The notes: a model not told the origin generated them from the letters alone. Shown: positions 51,029-61,416, numbered from the stretch's first letter. The stretch is 64,000 nt of DNA from Bowmanella denitrificans (GCF_039522935.1 NZ_BAAAEI010000006.1:1202238-1266237), one strand, 5' to 3'. Numbers and translations: made by a program.

Positions 51029-51883
51029 TCAGTTGGAGTGATGCATTTTGCTGAGCAGACTATGCAACTTGTCACGCATCTGACGGCGATCAACAATCAT
51101 GTCGATGGCGCCTTTTTCCAGCAAAAACTCGCTGCGCTGGAAACCAGGGGGTAGTTTTTCACGCACGGTTTGTTCGATGACCCGGGGACCAGCAAAACCG
51201 ATCAGGGCTTTAGGCTCAGCCACATTAACATCACCCAGCATAGCTAAACTGGCTGATACGCCCCCCATCGTTGGGTCAGTCAATACCGAAATATAGGGCA
51301 GCCCTTTTTCACTCATTTTAGCCAGCGCGGCACTGGTTTTAGCCATTTGCATCAGTGACAACAGCGCTTCCTGCATACGTGCCCCGCCACTGGTTGAAAA
51401 ACACACCAGCGGACAATTATTTTCCAGACAGGCTTCCACCGCTTTAACAAAACGGGCCCCTACTACTGAGGCCATAGAGCCGCCCATAAAGGCAAATTCA
51501 AATGCCGCCACCACCACTGGCATACCATTGAGCTTACCTTTCATCACCACCAGGGCGTCTTTTTCGTTGGTGGATTTTTGTGCGGCAGTAATTCTGTCCT
51601 TGTACTTCTTGGAGTCTTTAAACTTCAGCACATCCTGAGGCTCTAATTCGCCCCCCAGTTCAACCCGCTCCCCCTGGTCCAGAAAGCTGTCAATACGCGC
51701 TCTGGCACTAATGCGCATATGGTTATCGCACTTAGGGCAAACTTCCAGTTGGCGCTCAAGCTCCTGTTTATACAGGGTGGCATTACATTCGGTACACTTA
51801 GTCCATACCCCTTCCGGCACATTGGCCTTAGCGGCGGCCGACTGTTGGGTACGGGGAAGTATTTTCTGAATCCAGCTGCTCAT
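51029..51883 (-). CDS. accD: Acetyl-CoA carboxylase carboxyltransferase subunit beta
   Basis: 284 residues. The N-terminal zinc ribbon has four cysteines (CTECNATLY ... CPKCDNH), followed by the crotonase-like carboxyltransferase core (FEFAFMGGSMASVVGARFVKAVE, STSGGARMQEALLSL and DPTMGGVSASLAMLGD). With AccA it transfers carboxyl from biotin to acetyl-CoA, first step of fatty-acid synthesis. The ATG at 51883 (MSSWIQKILPR) was chosen: AAGGG lies before it and it matches the family N-terminus; the frame stays open 11 codons upstream. Confidence 0.97.
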   Translation of the reverse strand: MSSWIQKILPRTQQSAAAKANVPEGVWTKCTECNATLYKQELERQLEVCPKCDNHMRISARARIDSFLDQGERVELGGELEPQDVLKFKDSKKYKDRITAAQKSTNEKDALVVMKGKLNGMPVVVAAFEFAFMGGSMASVVGARFVKAVEACLENNCPLVCFSTSGGARMQEALLSLMQMAKTSAALAKMSEKGLPYISVLTDPTMGGVSASLAMLGDVNVAEPKALIGFAGPRVIEQTVREKLPPGFQRSEFLLEKGAIDMIVDRRQMRDKLHSLLSKMHHSN

Positions 51884-52123
51884 GGAACCCTTAATCCTGA
51901 TGTTGTACAGCGCCAAGCGCTGCCTTGAAATATGGTGCCGAACATGATTTCGGCCAGGTCACGCCGATATAACAAGGCATGAACCAGTTAATTTTGCGCT
52001 ATTAGAGCATAAATCAAGGTAGGACCAAAAATATTAACTGGTCTTAGAAGTGATCCATACGCCACGGAATCCCAATAACGCTCAAACATCCGCTATCCGC
52101 CATATTGTCTTCAGCCTGATTAT

Positions 52124-52915
52124 TTACAATTGTGGAGGCAGGAATAATGGACCAGGGTTGGACTGCGGCAGGCAAAACGCTTCAGGATATGTAACATCCA
52201 CCAAGTACAAGCCATTGGGTTTTGCCGTAGCGGCCGCCTGACTACGATCCTTTCCAGCTAATAATTGCGCCAGCCACTCTACCGGTTTGTGTCCGCTGCC
52301 AATTTCCAACAACGAGCCGGTAATATTACGCACCATATGATGTAAAAAGGCATTAGCCTGAATTTCCAGCACCACGTAATCGCCAAGCCTATGTAAGGCT
52401 ACATGGGTTACATGTCGGTTTGGAGACTTTGACTGACATATGGCGGCACGAAAGGCGCTAAAATCATGCTCTCCCAGCAAACAGGCTGCCGCTTCGTTCA
52501 TACGATGGATATCAAGATGGCTGTGATAATGGGTTACCCCCTGCCGCAAAATACCACTGCGTAGCGGGTGATTGTAAATCACATAGCGATAGCGTCTGGC
52601 GGTGGCGGAAAAACGCGCATGAAACTCTTGCGGTACCTCGACCGCCCATTTCACTGCTATGTCATCTGGCAAACTGGCGTTCATGCCCAAAGTCCAGGCC
52701 CGCATTTGCCGCGCATTATTCACATCAAAATGCACCACCTGGCCGGTAGCATGTACTCCCGCATCGGTGCGCCCGGCGCAGGATAGCTCTATTGGTTCCG
52801 CAGCAATACGGCTAAGGGCGGTTTCCAGTTCCTGTTGAACACTGTTGACTTCGCGCTGACGCTGCCAGCCATAATATTTTGAGCCGTCGTACTCAATCCC
52901 CAGAGCAATTCGCAT
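52124..52915 (-). CDS. truA: tRNA pseudouridine(38-40) synthase
   Basis: 263 residues; modifies uridines 38-40 in the anticodon arm. Start MRIALGIEYDGSKYYGWQRQ, catalytic Asp in CAGRTDAGVHATGQVVHFD, and the later FLHHMVRNITGSLLEIGSG. Precedes accD (240 bp gap) and follows fimV, an order shared with Pseudomonas and Alteromonadales. Confidence 0.96.
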   Translation of the reverse strand: MRIALGIEYDGSKYYGWQRQREVNSVQQELETALSRIAAEPIELSCAGRTDAGVHATGQVVHFDVNNARQMRAWTLGMNASLPDDIAVKWAVEVPQEFHARFSATARRYRYVIYNHPLRSGILRQGVTHYHSHLDIHRMNEAAACLLGEHDFSAFRAAICQSKSPNRHVTHVALHRLGDYVVLEIQANAFLHHMVRNITGSLLEIGSGHKPVEWLAQLLAGKDRSQAAATAKPNGLYLVDVTYPEAFCLPQSNPGPLFLPPQL

Positions 52916-53013
52916 TATCTTCTCTGCCAGACAAAAATTGCCGGGAGTATAACAGGGGTCCAGCCAATGCTTAACATGTTCTGGGCCATCATCAACCGCT
53001 CAAAACCTTATAT

Positions 53014-55884
53014 TTATTCCAGATTATTCAGAATGGTTTGGGCTTCCTGCTGTTGTTCAGGGCTACCTTTTTCCACCACCTGCTGCAGCAGCTCTATGGC
53101 GGACTCTTTGTCTTCCATTTCAAGATAGGCGCGGGCCAGATCCAGTTTCGCACCTAATCCGCTGTCCTTATCCACGTCCACTACGTCTTCGTCATCTTTC
53201 ACACCGGAGTATTGATCTAAGTCCACATCCAGATTCAGTTCCTTCTCCACAGTTGGCTCTTCTTCCGCTTCCAGACTTTCACTAAGCAGGGCGTCGATAT
53301 CGAGGAAATCTTCTTCCGATTCAGCCAGAGGCTTGGGTGGCTCAGGATCTTGCAAATGCTCATTGAGCAGGGCTTCAAGATCCAGTTCTGGTTCATCAGG
53401 TTTTACGTCTTCAGATTCTTGTTCTGATTCGGCATCCATGGACTCCAGCATCTGATCAAAGTCTGATGACTCCAGTTCATCCAACATCTGATCATCGTCA
53501 CTGACCTTTGCTTTGGCTGTGGTGCCTTTATTTTCCAGCCAGTCGCCCAGGGCTGGCAGCTCATCGAGTTCTTTGGCCAGTTCATCAGAAGTCAGGCTTT
53601 CGTCTTCCATATCTGCCAACGCCTGCTCCAGCGCATCGTCGTCGAGAATATCATCCAGACCTGGCTCATCAGCCGCTTTATCAGCCTGTTCGGCAGTTGG
53701 CGTATCAACTTCAGCATCTGCCGCCTGTTGGGTGTCAGTATCCTGTTCAGGCACTTCCTGCTCAAATGCATCCAATGCCTGTTCGAATTCCGCCAGTTCC
53801 TGATCGATCTCGTCGTCTTGTATTTCAGTCTGGGCAACGTCTTCATCAAGCATTGTCTCCAGCTCATCGGCAGAAACCTGCATATCCTGTGATTCAGCAG
53901 ATTCCTCTTCTGCCATAGGTTCTTGCCGGTTGTCGGTTTTATCCTCTGCCAACTCAGCCGGTGCATCCAAATCCGCTTCATCAGCCTCTAGTTCGGCCAG
54001 TAATTCATCACTCAGGTCGTCCCCTGCGGTATCCGGCTGCTCAATTTCGGAGGTGGCGTCCTCAAGTTGGGGATTTTCGGCTTCCAGTTCAGCCAACAGC
54101 TCATCGGTCAGGTCATACTGAGTTGCATCGGCTTGCCCGGCATCGTCAGTTCTCTCCTGCTGCGTTTCGGGGATTTCAGTATTCTCAGCTTCCAGCTCTG
54201 ACAACAGCTCGTCGGACAGATCATCCAGGCCGGACTCTGAATCAGCCCTTACGCCAGACTCAACCTCTTCATCCTCCAGCAGATTCTCATTTTCAAGTTC
54301 GGCCAATAGCTCATCGGCCAAGTCGTCCTGCAGGTTGTCGACCTGTTCCAGTTCCATCAGCAGTTCGTCAGTCAGCTCATCCAGCTGTTTACCCTGGCTG
54401 GCAATTTCCTGATCAAGTTGCTCGATCATTTCATTGCTAAGAGATGACTCCTTATCCAGTTTATCCAGATCCAGGCTGTCATCTTCCACCTGGCTATCCT
54501 GTGCCATGGGCTCATCAAGCAGTTCATCTATGCTGATTTCTGGCTTCTCATCGCCACCTGGTGATGATTCCAGCATATCGTCCAGTTCATCATCCCAATT
54601 GTCATCGTCATCTGGCGCTGTGGCCGGCGATTCCTCCACCTCAGACAAGTCGATGGCCTGACCATCATCCATATCACTGATTTCATCCAGCAATTCCTGC
54701 TCATCACTGAATAAATCGTCCAGATCACCTTGGTCCAGTAAACCACCGTTTGAAGCTTCTTCCTGTTTGGGTTTATCTTCTGGCACCAGCATTTCGTCGG
54801 CCAGATCCTGGAAGTCATCAAAGTCTTCACCCAAGGCGGCATCCAGCGACTCTTCCAATTCGTCGGTCAGCACGTCATCGAGTAATTCTTCGCCAAACAG
54901 GTCGTCATCCTTGTCATCTGTCTCCAGTTCGCCAGACAACTCATCGGTCAGTGCATCAGACAAGTCATCCATGGGGTTATCTTCTAACACCGGAGCGGGC
55001 GCTGGGGCCTGAGTTGGGCTTGCGGCAGCCTGTGGTTCATTGTTGCGACGCCTCAGCCACATGGCCAAACCGCCTAACAACAGCAAGGTTGGGATTAGTG
55101 TGGCCGCCACCATGGTAGCCGGGCTATTAAACCAGCTTTGCTGACGTTCAACTTCCTGTTGCTGTTTGATCTCACGGGAAAAATCCACCAGTTCATTCTG
55201 CTGCTCCAGCAAAGAGGACAACTGAGTTTTGTCCTGCTCCTGGCTTTGACGCAGGGCTTCAATATCTTCATTTACCTTGTCGAGGCGCTGCAAAACCTGA
55301 TTATTTTCGAGTAACAGCGCTTGTACCGAATCAATAGAAGCGGCAATTTGTTGCCTAAGACTGTCGAATTGCTGACGGTTTTCCTGATCGAGGTTGCTGA
55401 GTTTTGCCTCAATAGCTTGCCGGGTCTGTGCCAGCTCATCGGCACTGGCGCTGTTGATGGCTTTGTTCAGACTGGCCCCCGGTGACGGGGTGGCAGTGGT
55501 TGCCCGTTTGAGCGCCTGTTCGTCTAATTCAGCTTTCTGACGGGCAAGCTCTGCATCAATACGGGCAATATATTGCTCGCTGGGCAGGCGCAGCATGGCG
55601 CCGTCCACCATTAGATTCAGATTTTGCTGTTCAAATGCGTTTGGGTTGAGTTCATAAATCGCCACCATCACCTGGTAGATACTGAGGGATTGATTCTGAC
55701 GATAACGCTGGGCGATACGCCACAAGGTATCATTTGATTCGATCGGGCCGTATACCACGCCCGAGAACTCCCTTGTGGCATTCTTCGGACCTTTGATGGC
55801 CACAGACTGCGCCTGACTGGCAAGGGGAAGGCCCAAGGAGAAAAAACTTGCCAGACAAAGCATCAGCAACGGTCGTATTCTCAT
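53014..55884 (-). CDS. fimV: FimV-like LysM/TPR pilus-assembly and polar-hub protein
   Basis: 956 residues. Signal peptide MRIRPLLMLCLASFFSLGLPLASQA, then the FimV N-terminal LysM-type part (about 35-110: YGPIESNDTLWRIAQRYRQNQSLSIYQVMVAIYELNPNAF). A coiled coil follows at about 130-245, one membrane helix at about 262-282 (ATLIPTLLLLGGLAMWL), and a very acidic cytoplasmic region of about 600 residues with repeated DDLSDELLAELE-type modules. The C-terminal domain (about 905-956) is GAKLDLARAYLEMEDKESAIELLQQVV, a TPR that binds partners. The family organises type IV pili and cell poles. The ATG at 55884 follows AAGGAAG. Confidence 0.93.
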   Translation of the reverse strand: MRIRPLLMLCLASFFSLGLPLASQAQSVAIKGPKNATREFSGVVYGPIESNDTLWRIAQRYRQNQSLSIYQVMVAIYELNPNAFEQQNLNLMVDGAMLRLPSEQYIARIDAELARQKAELDEQALKRATTATPSPGASLNKAINSASADELAQTRQAIEAKLSNLDQENRQQFDSLRQQIAASIDSVQALLLENNQVLQRLDKVNEDIEALRQSQEQDKTQLSSLLEQQNELVDFSREIKQQQEVERQQSWFNSPATMVAATLIPTLLLLGGLAMWLRRRNNEPQAAASPTQAPAPAPVLEDNPMDDLSDALTDELSGELETDDKDDDLFGEELLDDVLTDELEESLDAALGEDFDDFQDLADEMLVPEDKPKQEEASNGGLLDQGDLDDLFSDEQELLDEISDMDDGQAIDLSEVEESPATAPDDDDNWDDELDDMLESSPGGDEKPEISIDELLDEPMAQDSQVEDDSLDLDKLDKESSLSNEMIEQLDQEIASQGKQLDELTDELLMELEQVDNLQDDLADELLAELENENLLEDEEVESGVRADSESGLDDLSDELLSELEAENTEIPETQQERTDDAGQADATQYDLTDELLAELEAENPQLEDATSEIEQPDTAGDDLSDELLAELEADEADLDAPAELAEDKTDNRQEPMAEEESAESQDMQVSADELETMLDEDVAQTEIQDDEIDQELAEFEQALDAFEQEVPEQDTDTQQAADAEVDTPTAEQADKAADEPGLDDILDDDALEQALADMEDESLTSDELAKELDELPALGDWLENKGTTAKAKVSDDDQMLDELESSDFDQMLESMDAESEQESEDVKPDEPELDLEALLNEHLQDPEPPKPLAESEEDFLDIDALLSESLEAEEEPTVEKELNLDVDLDQYSGVKDDEDVVDVDKDSGLGAKLDLARAYLEMEDKESAIELLQQVVEKGSPEQQQEAQTILNNLE

Positions 55885-56118
55885 AGTCTTCCTTCGCAGC
55901 CCCAACAAAGTACCCACGGAACCAGCCTCTCCGCGGATTTAATAGTTATCACTTTTTATAAGTAACCTTGAGGGTTACCGCCATTTTTTCGGCCTGGATT
56001 AAATTTATCAGCAATTTACATTCCAACACGAACTATAAACCAGATACCTGACCTGATCCATAAAGCCGATACTGTAGATTTATACCCATTATCGGCGGAC
56101 TTTCGCTTTCTTTGAACG

Positions 56119-56155
56119 CAAAAAAACAGGCCCGGAACCAAGTTCCGGGCCTGTT
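56119..56155 (-). terminator. Strong terminator of asd
   Basis: A 14-bp perfect stem (56125-56138 with 56142-56155, core CAGGCCCGGAAC) around CAA. On the minus strand it is followed by TTTTTTTGCG. It lies 22 bases beyond the asd stop. Confidence 0.93.
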
Positions 56156-56177
56156 TACCAGTCTAATCTTAGCGAGC

Positions 56178-57194
56178 TTACAGGTAGTCGCGCACCAACA
56201 CTTCGGCAATCTGAATACTGTTGGTGGCCGCTCCTTTACGTACGTTGTCAGATACCACCCACAAATTCAAGCCATTGGGGTGAGAGTGATCTTTACGAAT
56301 ACGACCAACAAACACCTCATCCTTACCACTGGCATTGCCCACCTGGGTAGGAAACTCTTCGCGCTCCCGCATTAAGGTGATACCGGGTGCATCGGCCAGT
56401 AAATCTTTCACCGCTTCAGGATCAATAGGCTGATGAGTTTCAATATGCACGGCTTCACCATGACCATAAAATACCGGTACGCGTACGGCTGTAGCATTCA
56501 CCATAATGCCATCGTCACCCATGATTTTCTGGGTTTCCCAATGCATTTTCATTTCTTCTTTGGTGTAGTCGTTATCCATGAATACATCAATCTGCGGAAT
56601 AACGTTAAAAGCAATCTGGCGACTGAAGGCTTTTGGCGTGACTTCACGGCTGGACAGCAAATCTGCTGTCTGTCTGGCCAGTTCTTCCATGGCTGATTTA
56701 CCCGCGCCACTCACCGATTGATATGTGCAGACGTTAATACGGCTGATACCCACCGCATCGTGAATGGGTTTAAGCGCCACCAGCATCTGAATGGTGGAAC
56801 AATTGGGGTTGGCAATAATATTGCGGTTACGAAAATCGGCCAATGCATGAGCATTAACCTCTGGCACCACCAGCGGAATATCCGGCTCATAACGATACTG
56901 CGAGGTATTGTCGATCACCACGCAACCTGCCTCGGCAGCCAGTGGTGCATATTTGGCAGACACACTGCCACCGGCGGAGAAAAAGCCCAGTTGCACCTGT
57001 GACCAGTCAAAGGTGTCGGCGTCCAGTACTGTCACGTCCTTACCCTTGAAACTCACCGTACCACCGGCAGAGCGAGTACTGGCCAGAGGATAAAGTTTAT
57101 TAACCGGAAAATCCCGTTGTTCGAGGATTTCGATCATATGCTGGCCTACCAGACCGGTAGCACCTAAAACGGCAACATCAAAGGCTCGTGACAT
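56178..57194 (-). CDS. asd: Aspartate-semialdehyde dehydrogenase
   Basis: 338 residues; reduces aspartyl phosphate to the semialdehyde for lysine/diaminopimelate, threonine and methionine. NADP-binding GATGLVGQHMIEIL (about 10-23), the catalytic Cys in NPNCSTIQM, the SVSGAGK loop and the active-site His in a GHGEAVHIET segment. The ATG at 57194 (MSRAFDVAVLG) fits the family start; the only good ribosome site (AAGGAG) is 12 bases away, so an earlier start in the same frame up to 57224 cannot be excluded. Follows pdxB. Confidence 0.95.
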   Translation of the reverse strand: MSRAFDVAVLGATGLVGQHMIEILEQRDFPVNKLYPLASTRSAGGTVSFKGKDVTVLDADTFDWSQVQLGFFSAGGSVSAKYAPLAAEAGCVVIDNTSQYRYEPDIPLVVPEVNAHALADFRNRNIIANPNCSTIQMLVALKPIHDAVGISRINVCTYQSVSGAGKSAMEELARQTADLLSSREVTPKAFSRQIAFNVIPQIDVFMDNDYTKEEMKMHWETQKIMGDDGIMVNATAVRVPVFYGHGEAVHIETHQPIDPEAVKDLLADAPGITLMREREEFPTQVGNASGKDEVFVGRIRKDHSHPNGLNLWVVSDNVRKGAATNSIQIAEVLVRDYL

Positions 57195-57243
57195 TTTCTG
57201 TTTAATCTCCTTGGTTGGGGTCAAGCCTGACGATCAAAACTGA

Positions 57244-58374
57244 TCAAGAATTAGCGGCTTTACTAGCAAAGCCGAGCCCGCAGATTGCCTTTTTCAGCAC
57301 AGAATTTCCAGCACTAACTTGCAATGCAGCGAATTCTCTTCTTATAGCATAGTGCTTGCGGATATATTCAAACTGTCCAGGCTGACTCACCTGCGTTTTG
57401 AAAAGCTGGTCATCCTGGCGAATATCGTAAACACCAAATACCAGCTTTGCCAGTTGCGCCTGTTCGACCTCATCAATAGTCATTGCGGCTAATTCCGGGT
57501 CGGGCAGAACGGCTTCAAGAGGCAGTTCGACAGGCAGGCTGAGCAACTCACCAACCTGTTGATATAGCATCCAGGTGCCTCTGGCTTTGCCTTCCAGGGT
57601 ATGGCCTGCGATATGGGCGCTGGCTAAGGCGACATAGGGTAGCAAGTCAGTCAGAATATCCGGTTCGTTTTCCCACACATCCAGTACAGTGGTGAATTTC
57701 CGCCCCTGACGGTACAGTGCCAACAGCGCCTGATTATCCACTACCTCGCCACGACAGGCATTGATCAGCACCTGATTGTCACTGAGCTGCGCCAATCGTT
57801 GTGGGCCAAACAACCCACGGGTGGAATAAGGCCCCTGCTCCACCAAAGGCACATGCAGGCTGATGATGTCACAGGCCATTATGGCATCCATATCCACTAT
57901 GGTGCGCTTGTCCCCTTGCGCTGCAAGCGGCGGGTCGCAAAGTAAAGTGCGAATACCCAGGGCACTGAGCTTATTATGTAACTGGCTGCCTACATGTCCG
58001 GCCCCCACAATCCCGACTTGTTTGTCCAGCAACTGCCAGCCTTGTGTTTGAGCCAGCGCAAACAATGCGCTTACCACATACTCAGCTACCGCTATGGCGT
58101 TACAGCCAGCGGCGGAGCCATAGGCGATGCCGCGGGACTTTAAGGCCTGGATGTCCAGATGATTGGTGCCGGCGGTCGCCGTACCCACATATTTAAGGTT
58201 GGGACAATGGCTGAGCATTTCTGCATCGACCCTGGTGGTAGAGCGCACCAGCAGAATATCGGCGTCTTTGAGTTGAGATGGCGTGACAGTGCGGCCGCTG
58301 AAAAAATGTAACTGCCCCCAATCGGCAAAAAACTCGCGGGCATACAACAGGGAATCTTCACAGTAGATTTGCAT
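57244..58374 (-). CDS. pdxB: Erythronate-4-phosphate dehydrogenase
   Basis: 376 residues; second step of the DXP-dependent pyridoxal phosphate pathway. Opens MQIYCEDSLLYAREFFADWG, with NAD-binding VGIVGAGHVGSQLHNKL (about 117-133), the catalytic Arg in INACRGEVVDNQALL, Glu in DVWENEP and His in SAHIAGHTLEGKARG. A longer frame reaching 58620 would overlap the rhlE end and is rejected. Upstream of asd, the same order as pdxB-usg in enterobacteria. Confidence 0.95.
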   Translation of the reverse strand: MQIYCEDSLLYAREFFADWGQLHFFSGRTVTPSQLKDADILLVRSTTRVDAEMLSHCPNLKYVGTATAGTNHLDIQALKSRGIAYGSAAGCNAIAVAEYVVSALFALAQTQGWQLLDKQVGIVGAGHVGSQLHNKLSALGIRTLLCDPPLAAQGDKRTIVDMDAIMACDIISLHVPLVEQGPYSTRGLFGPQRLAQLSDNQVLINACRGEVVDNQALLALYRQGRKFTTVLDVWENEPDILTDLLPYVALASAHIAGHTLEGKARGTWMLYQQVGELLSLPVELPLEAVLPDPELAAMTIDEVEQAQLAKLVFGVYDIRQDDQLFKTQVSQPGQFEYIRKHYAIRREFAALQVSAGNSVLKKAICGLGFASKAANS

Positions 58375-58438
58375 GGGCAAAACAGACGAATGACAAAGTC
58401 CGCTATTTTGCCCACTTACCCGCGAATTACCAGTCCGA

Positions 58439-59737
58439 TCAGGCTGCGTGTGCGGCTGGATTTCTAGGTTTGCTGCGACGACGACGGCGCTTTTGTTCAC
58501 CTGCAGGGCGTTCCGACTTCTGCCCTCTGGGCTTTTCACCCATTTGTCGACGCGGTGCCCTGGCCTGTGGCTTTTGAATCGGCTCGGGTTTGGCATTAGG
58601 ATCCGGCTCAAAACCGTCAATCACCACTTTTGGCAATTCACGTTTGATCAGTTTCTCAATGTCGCGCAGTAGTTTGTGCTCATCCACACACACCAATGAT
58701 ACGGCTTCACCTTCGTTACCGGCACGGCCGGTGCGGCCGATACGATGCACATAATCCTCAGGCACATTAGGCAGCTCAAAGTTAACCACATGAGGCAACT
58801 GGTCGATATCCAGTCCCCGCGCGGCAATATCTGTCGCTACCAGCACTCGCACCTGACCAGATTTAAAATCGGCCAGCGCCCGGGTACGGGCCCCCTGACT
58901 TTTATTACCGTGGATAGCGGCGGCAGTGAGGCCGTCTTTTTCCAGTTGCTGAGCCAAACGGTTGGCGCCGTGCTTGGTACGGGTAAACACCAGGACCTGC
59001 TGCCAGTTGTTGGAGCCTATCAGGTAGGACAACATCTGGCGTTTTTTATCTTTATCCACCGGATGGATTGTCTGTGCCACAGCCTCTGAGGCGGTATTAC
59101 GTCTGGCCACTTCCACCAGCGCAGGATTGTCCAGCAAACCATCGGCCAGGCGCTTAATCTCATCGGAGAAGGTGGCAGAAAACAACAGATTCTGACGCTT
59201 AGCCGGCAATAATTTCAGCACTCTGCGAATATCGTGGATAAAACCCATATCCAGCATACGGTCAGCTTCGTCCAGTACCAGAATCTCTACCTTGGACAGG
59301 TCCAGGGTTTTCTGATTGACATGGTCCAGTAACCGGCCTGGGGTGGCGACCAGAATATCAACCCCGCGGCGCAACGCAGCAATTTGCGGGTTGATATTCA
59401 CACCACCGAAAATCACCGCACTGGTGAGCGGCAGATATTTACCATAGTCGCGCACACTGTCACCCACCTGGGCTGCCAGTTCACGGGTAGGAGTCAGCAC
59501 CAGCGCTCGTACCGGGCGAATGCCCTGACTAAGGCGCTGACCACCAAGCCTGTGCAGTAGTGGCAAGGTAAAACCGGCGGTTTTGCCGGTCCCCGTCTGG
59601 GCAGCGCCCATTACATCACGTCCTTCCAAAACCACAGGAATGGCCTGGGCCTGGATAGGGGTAGGTTGGCTGTAGCCCTGTTCGGCAACAGCACGCAACA
59701 ATTCAGCCGACAGGCCAAGTTGGTCAAATGAATTCAA
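58439..59737 (-). CDS. rhlE: DEAD-box RNA helicase, RhlE type
   Basis: 432 residues with every DEAD-box motif: Q motif YSQPTPIQAQAIP, Walker A AAQTGTGKT, PTRELAAQV, TPGRLLD, DEAD in VLDEADRMLD, SAT in LLFSATFS, ATDIAARGLD and HRIGRTGRAG. The C-terminal tail (about 375-432) is basic and Arg/Lys-rich (RRQMGEKPRGQKSE ... KRRRRRSKPRN), as in RhlE, and would bind RNA non-specifically. Roles in ribosome assembly and RNA decay are known for the family. Monocistronic by spacing. Confidence 0.92.
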   Translation of the reverse strand: MNSFDQLGLSAELLRAVAEQGYSQPTPIQAQAIPVVLEGRDVMGAAQTGTGKTAGFTLPLLHRLGGQRLSQGIRPVRALVLTPTRELAAQVGDSVRDYGKYLPLTSAVIFGGVNINPQIAALRRGVDILVATPGRLLDHVNQKTLDLSKVEILVLDEADRMLDMGFIHDIRRVLKLLPAKRQNLLFSATFSDEIKRLADGLLDNPALVEVARRNTASEAVAQTIHPVDKDKKRQMLSYLIGSNNWQQVLVFTRTKHGANRLAQQLEKDGLTAAAIHGNKSQGARTRALADFKSGQVRVLVATDIAARGLDIDQLPHVVNFELPNVPEDYVHRIGRTGRAGNEGEAVSLVCVDEHKLLRDIEKLIKRELPKVVIDGFEPDPNAKPEPIQKPQARAPRRQMGEKPRGQKSERPAGEQKRRRRRSKPRNPAAHAA

Positions 59738-59998
59738 AATTGTACTCCGTAACCGGCCTACTCAGCGCTTGGCGCTGACACGGTCTTAGGCGGGGAAAAT
59801 AAAACGTCCGGGGAATATTAAGAGGATTCGCTAGACAGGCACCGACCGACGGATGCCAAAAGAGGCGCGTACTTTACCAGTTTGGCGCCGATAAGTCTAT
59901 GTGTGGCAGGAATATCCTCAGCCTGGCTCCCTGCCAAGCCGACATACCGTCCATCCCTGGATGGTACAAAGATATTCAGAGTTTAGAGTTGCAGCTAG

Positions 59999-61213
59999 CT
60001 ACTTTTGATAGCGGCGCAATACCAAGGTGGCATTGGTGCCACCAAAACCAAAGCTGTTAGACATCACGGTATTCAGCTGCGCCTGGCGCGGTTCGGTAAC
60101 AATGTCCAGCCCCGCCGCTTTAGCATCCAGGTTATGCACATTCACAGAGGGGGCAATAAAACCATGTTCCAGCATCAGCATGCTATATATGGCTTCATGC
60201 ACACCCGCCGCGCCCAGTGCATGGCCGGTCATGGCCTTGGTGGCGCTGATAGCCGGTGATTTGCCAGCAAACACCTGTTGAATGGCTTCAAGTTCTTTCA
60301 CATCACCTACCGGGGTAGATGTACCATGGGTATTGAGGTAATCAATACTCTCTTCCACACCATGCAAGGCCTGCTGCATACAACGCACCGCACCTTCACC
60401 GGAAGGCGCCACCATATCGTAGCCGTCGGATGTGGCGCCGTAGCCAATAATCTCGGCGTAAATCTTGGCGCCGCGGTTTAAGGCATGTTCCAGCTCTTCC
60501 ACCACCACCATGCCGCCGCCACCGGATATCACAAAGCCGTCACGGTCAGCGTCATAAGTACGGGATGCTTTATCCGGGCTGTCATTGTACTTGGTGGACA
60601 GCGCCCCCATGGCATCAAATTCCATGGCCAGGGTCCAGTCCACTTCTTCACCACCACCGGCAAACACAATATCCTGCTTACCCAGTTGGATCTGCTCTAA
60701 GGCATGACCAATGCAATGGGCGCTGGTAGCACAGGCCGAGGAAATGGTGTAGTTAATGCCTTTGATTTTAAACGGTGTAGCCAGACAGGCAGATACGGTG
60801 CTACTCATGGTCCGGGGCACCATATATGGGCCAACTCGCTTTACGCCTTTTTCACGCAGAATATCCGCCGCCTCCACCTGATTTTTCGAAGAAGCGCCGC
60901 CGGAGCCAGCTACCAAACCAGTACGTACATTGGAAACCTGCTCATCACTCAGCCCGGCATCTTCGATAGCCTGTTGCATGGCAATAAAGGCATAAGCTGC
61001 CGCTTCGCCCATAAAACGCAGGGCCTTACGGTCGATATGCTCGCTCACATCCAGTTCAATATTGCCCCATACCTGGCTACGCAGGCCCATATCGGCAAAT
61101 TGCTGGGAGTAACGAATACCGCTTTTGCCCTGTTGCAGGGATTCCAATACTTGCTGCTTATTGTTACCAATGCTGGACACCACGCCCAGTCCGGTAATCA
61201 CGGCTCTTCTCAT
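59999..61213 (-). CDS. fabB: 3-oxoacyl-ACP synthase I (KAS I)
   Basis: 404 residues; elongating condensing enzyme, needed for unsaturated fatty acids. Opens MRRAVITGLGVVSSIGNNKQ. The catalytic Cys is in TISSACATSAHCIG, His in NTHGTSTPVGD and His in AMTGHALGAAGVHEA; the C-terminus NSFGFGGTNATLVLRRY. It is the FabB rather than FabF type by the GVVSSIGNN start. No fabA is adjacent. Divergent from mnmC across 203 bp. Confidence 0.96.
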   Translation of the reverse strand: MRRAVITGLGVVSSIGNNKQQVLESLQQGKSGIRYSQQFADMGLRSQVWGNIELDVSEHIDRKALRFMGEAAAYAFIAMQQAIEDAGLSDEQVSNVRTGLVAGSGGASSKNQVEAADILREKGVKRVGPYMVPRTMSSTVSACLATPFKIKGINYTISSACATSAHCIGHALEQIQLGKQDIVFAGGGEEVDWTLAMEFDAMGALSTKYNDSPDKASRTYDADRDGFVISGGGGMVVVEELEHALNRGAKIYAEIIGYGATSDGYDMVAPSGEGAVRCMQQALHGVEESIDYLNTHGTSTPVGDVKELEAIQQVFAGKSPAISATKAMTGHALGAAGVHEAIYSMLMLEHGFIAPSVNVHNLDAKAAGLDIVTEPRQAQLNTVMSNSFGFGGTNATLVLRRYQK

Positions 61214-61416
61214 TTTGTTACCTTCACTTAAAAAAGTGCCCTTATGGTAATGATTTTCTCGGCAAAACTGGTCTGCTCTTTAAGACCAGACGCGCTACCG
61301 AGGGTTCAATGTTAAAGCCATTGTTTTGCTTTATGCCAAGCGGGCCTGGCAACTTTTTACTGCCATCCCACTATCACGTAGAATAGCGCCCCTGCTGTTG
61401 TGATTAAAGACCTTGC

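Noticed and set aside
57244..58620. Longer pdxB frame starting at 58620
   Set aside because: The extra 82 residues overlap the end of rhlE and are not part of the family; the ATG at 58374 gives the normal N-terminus.
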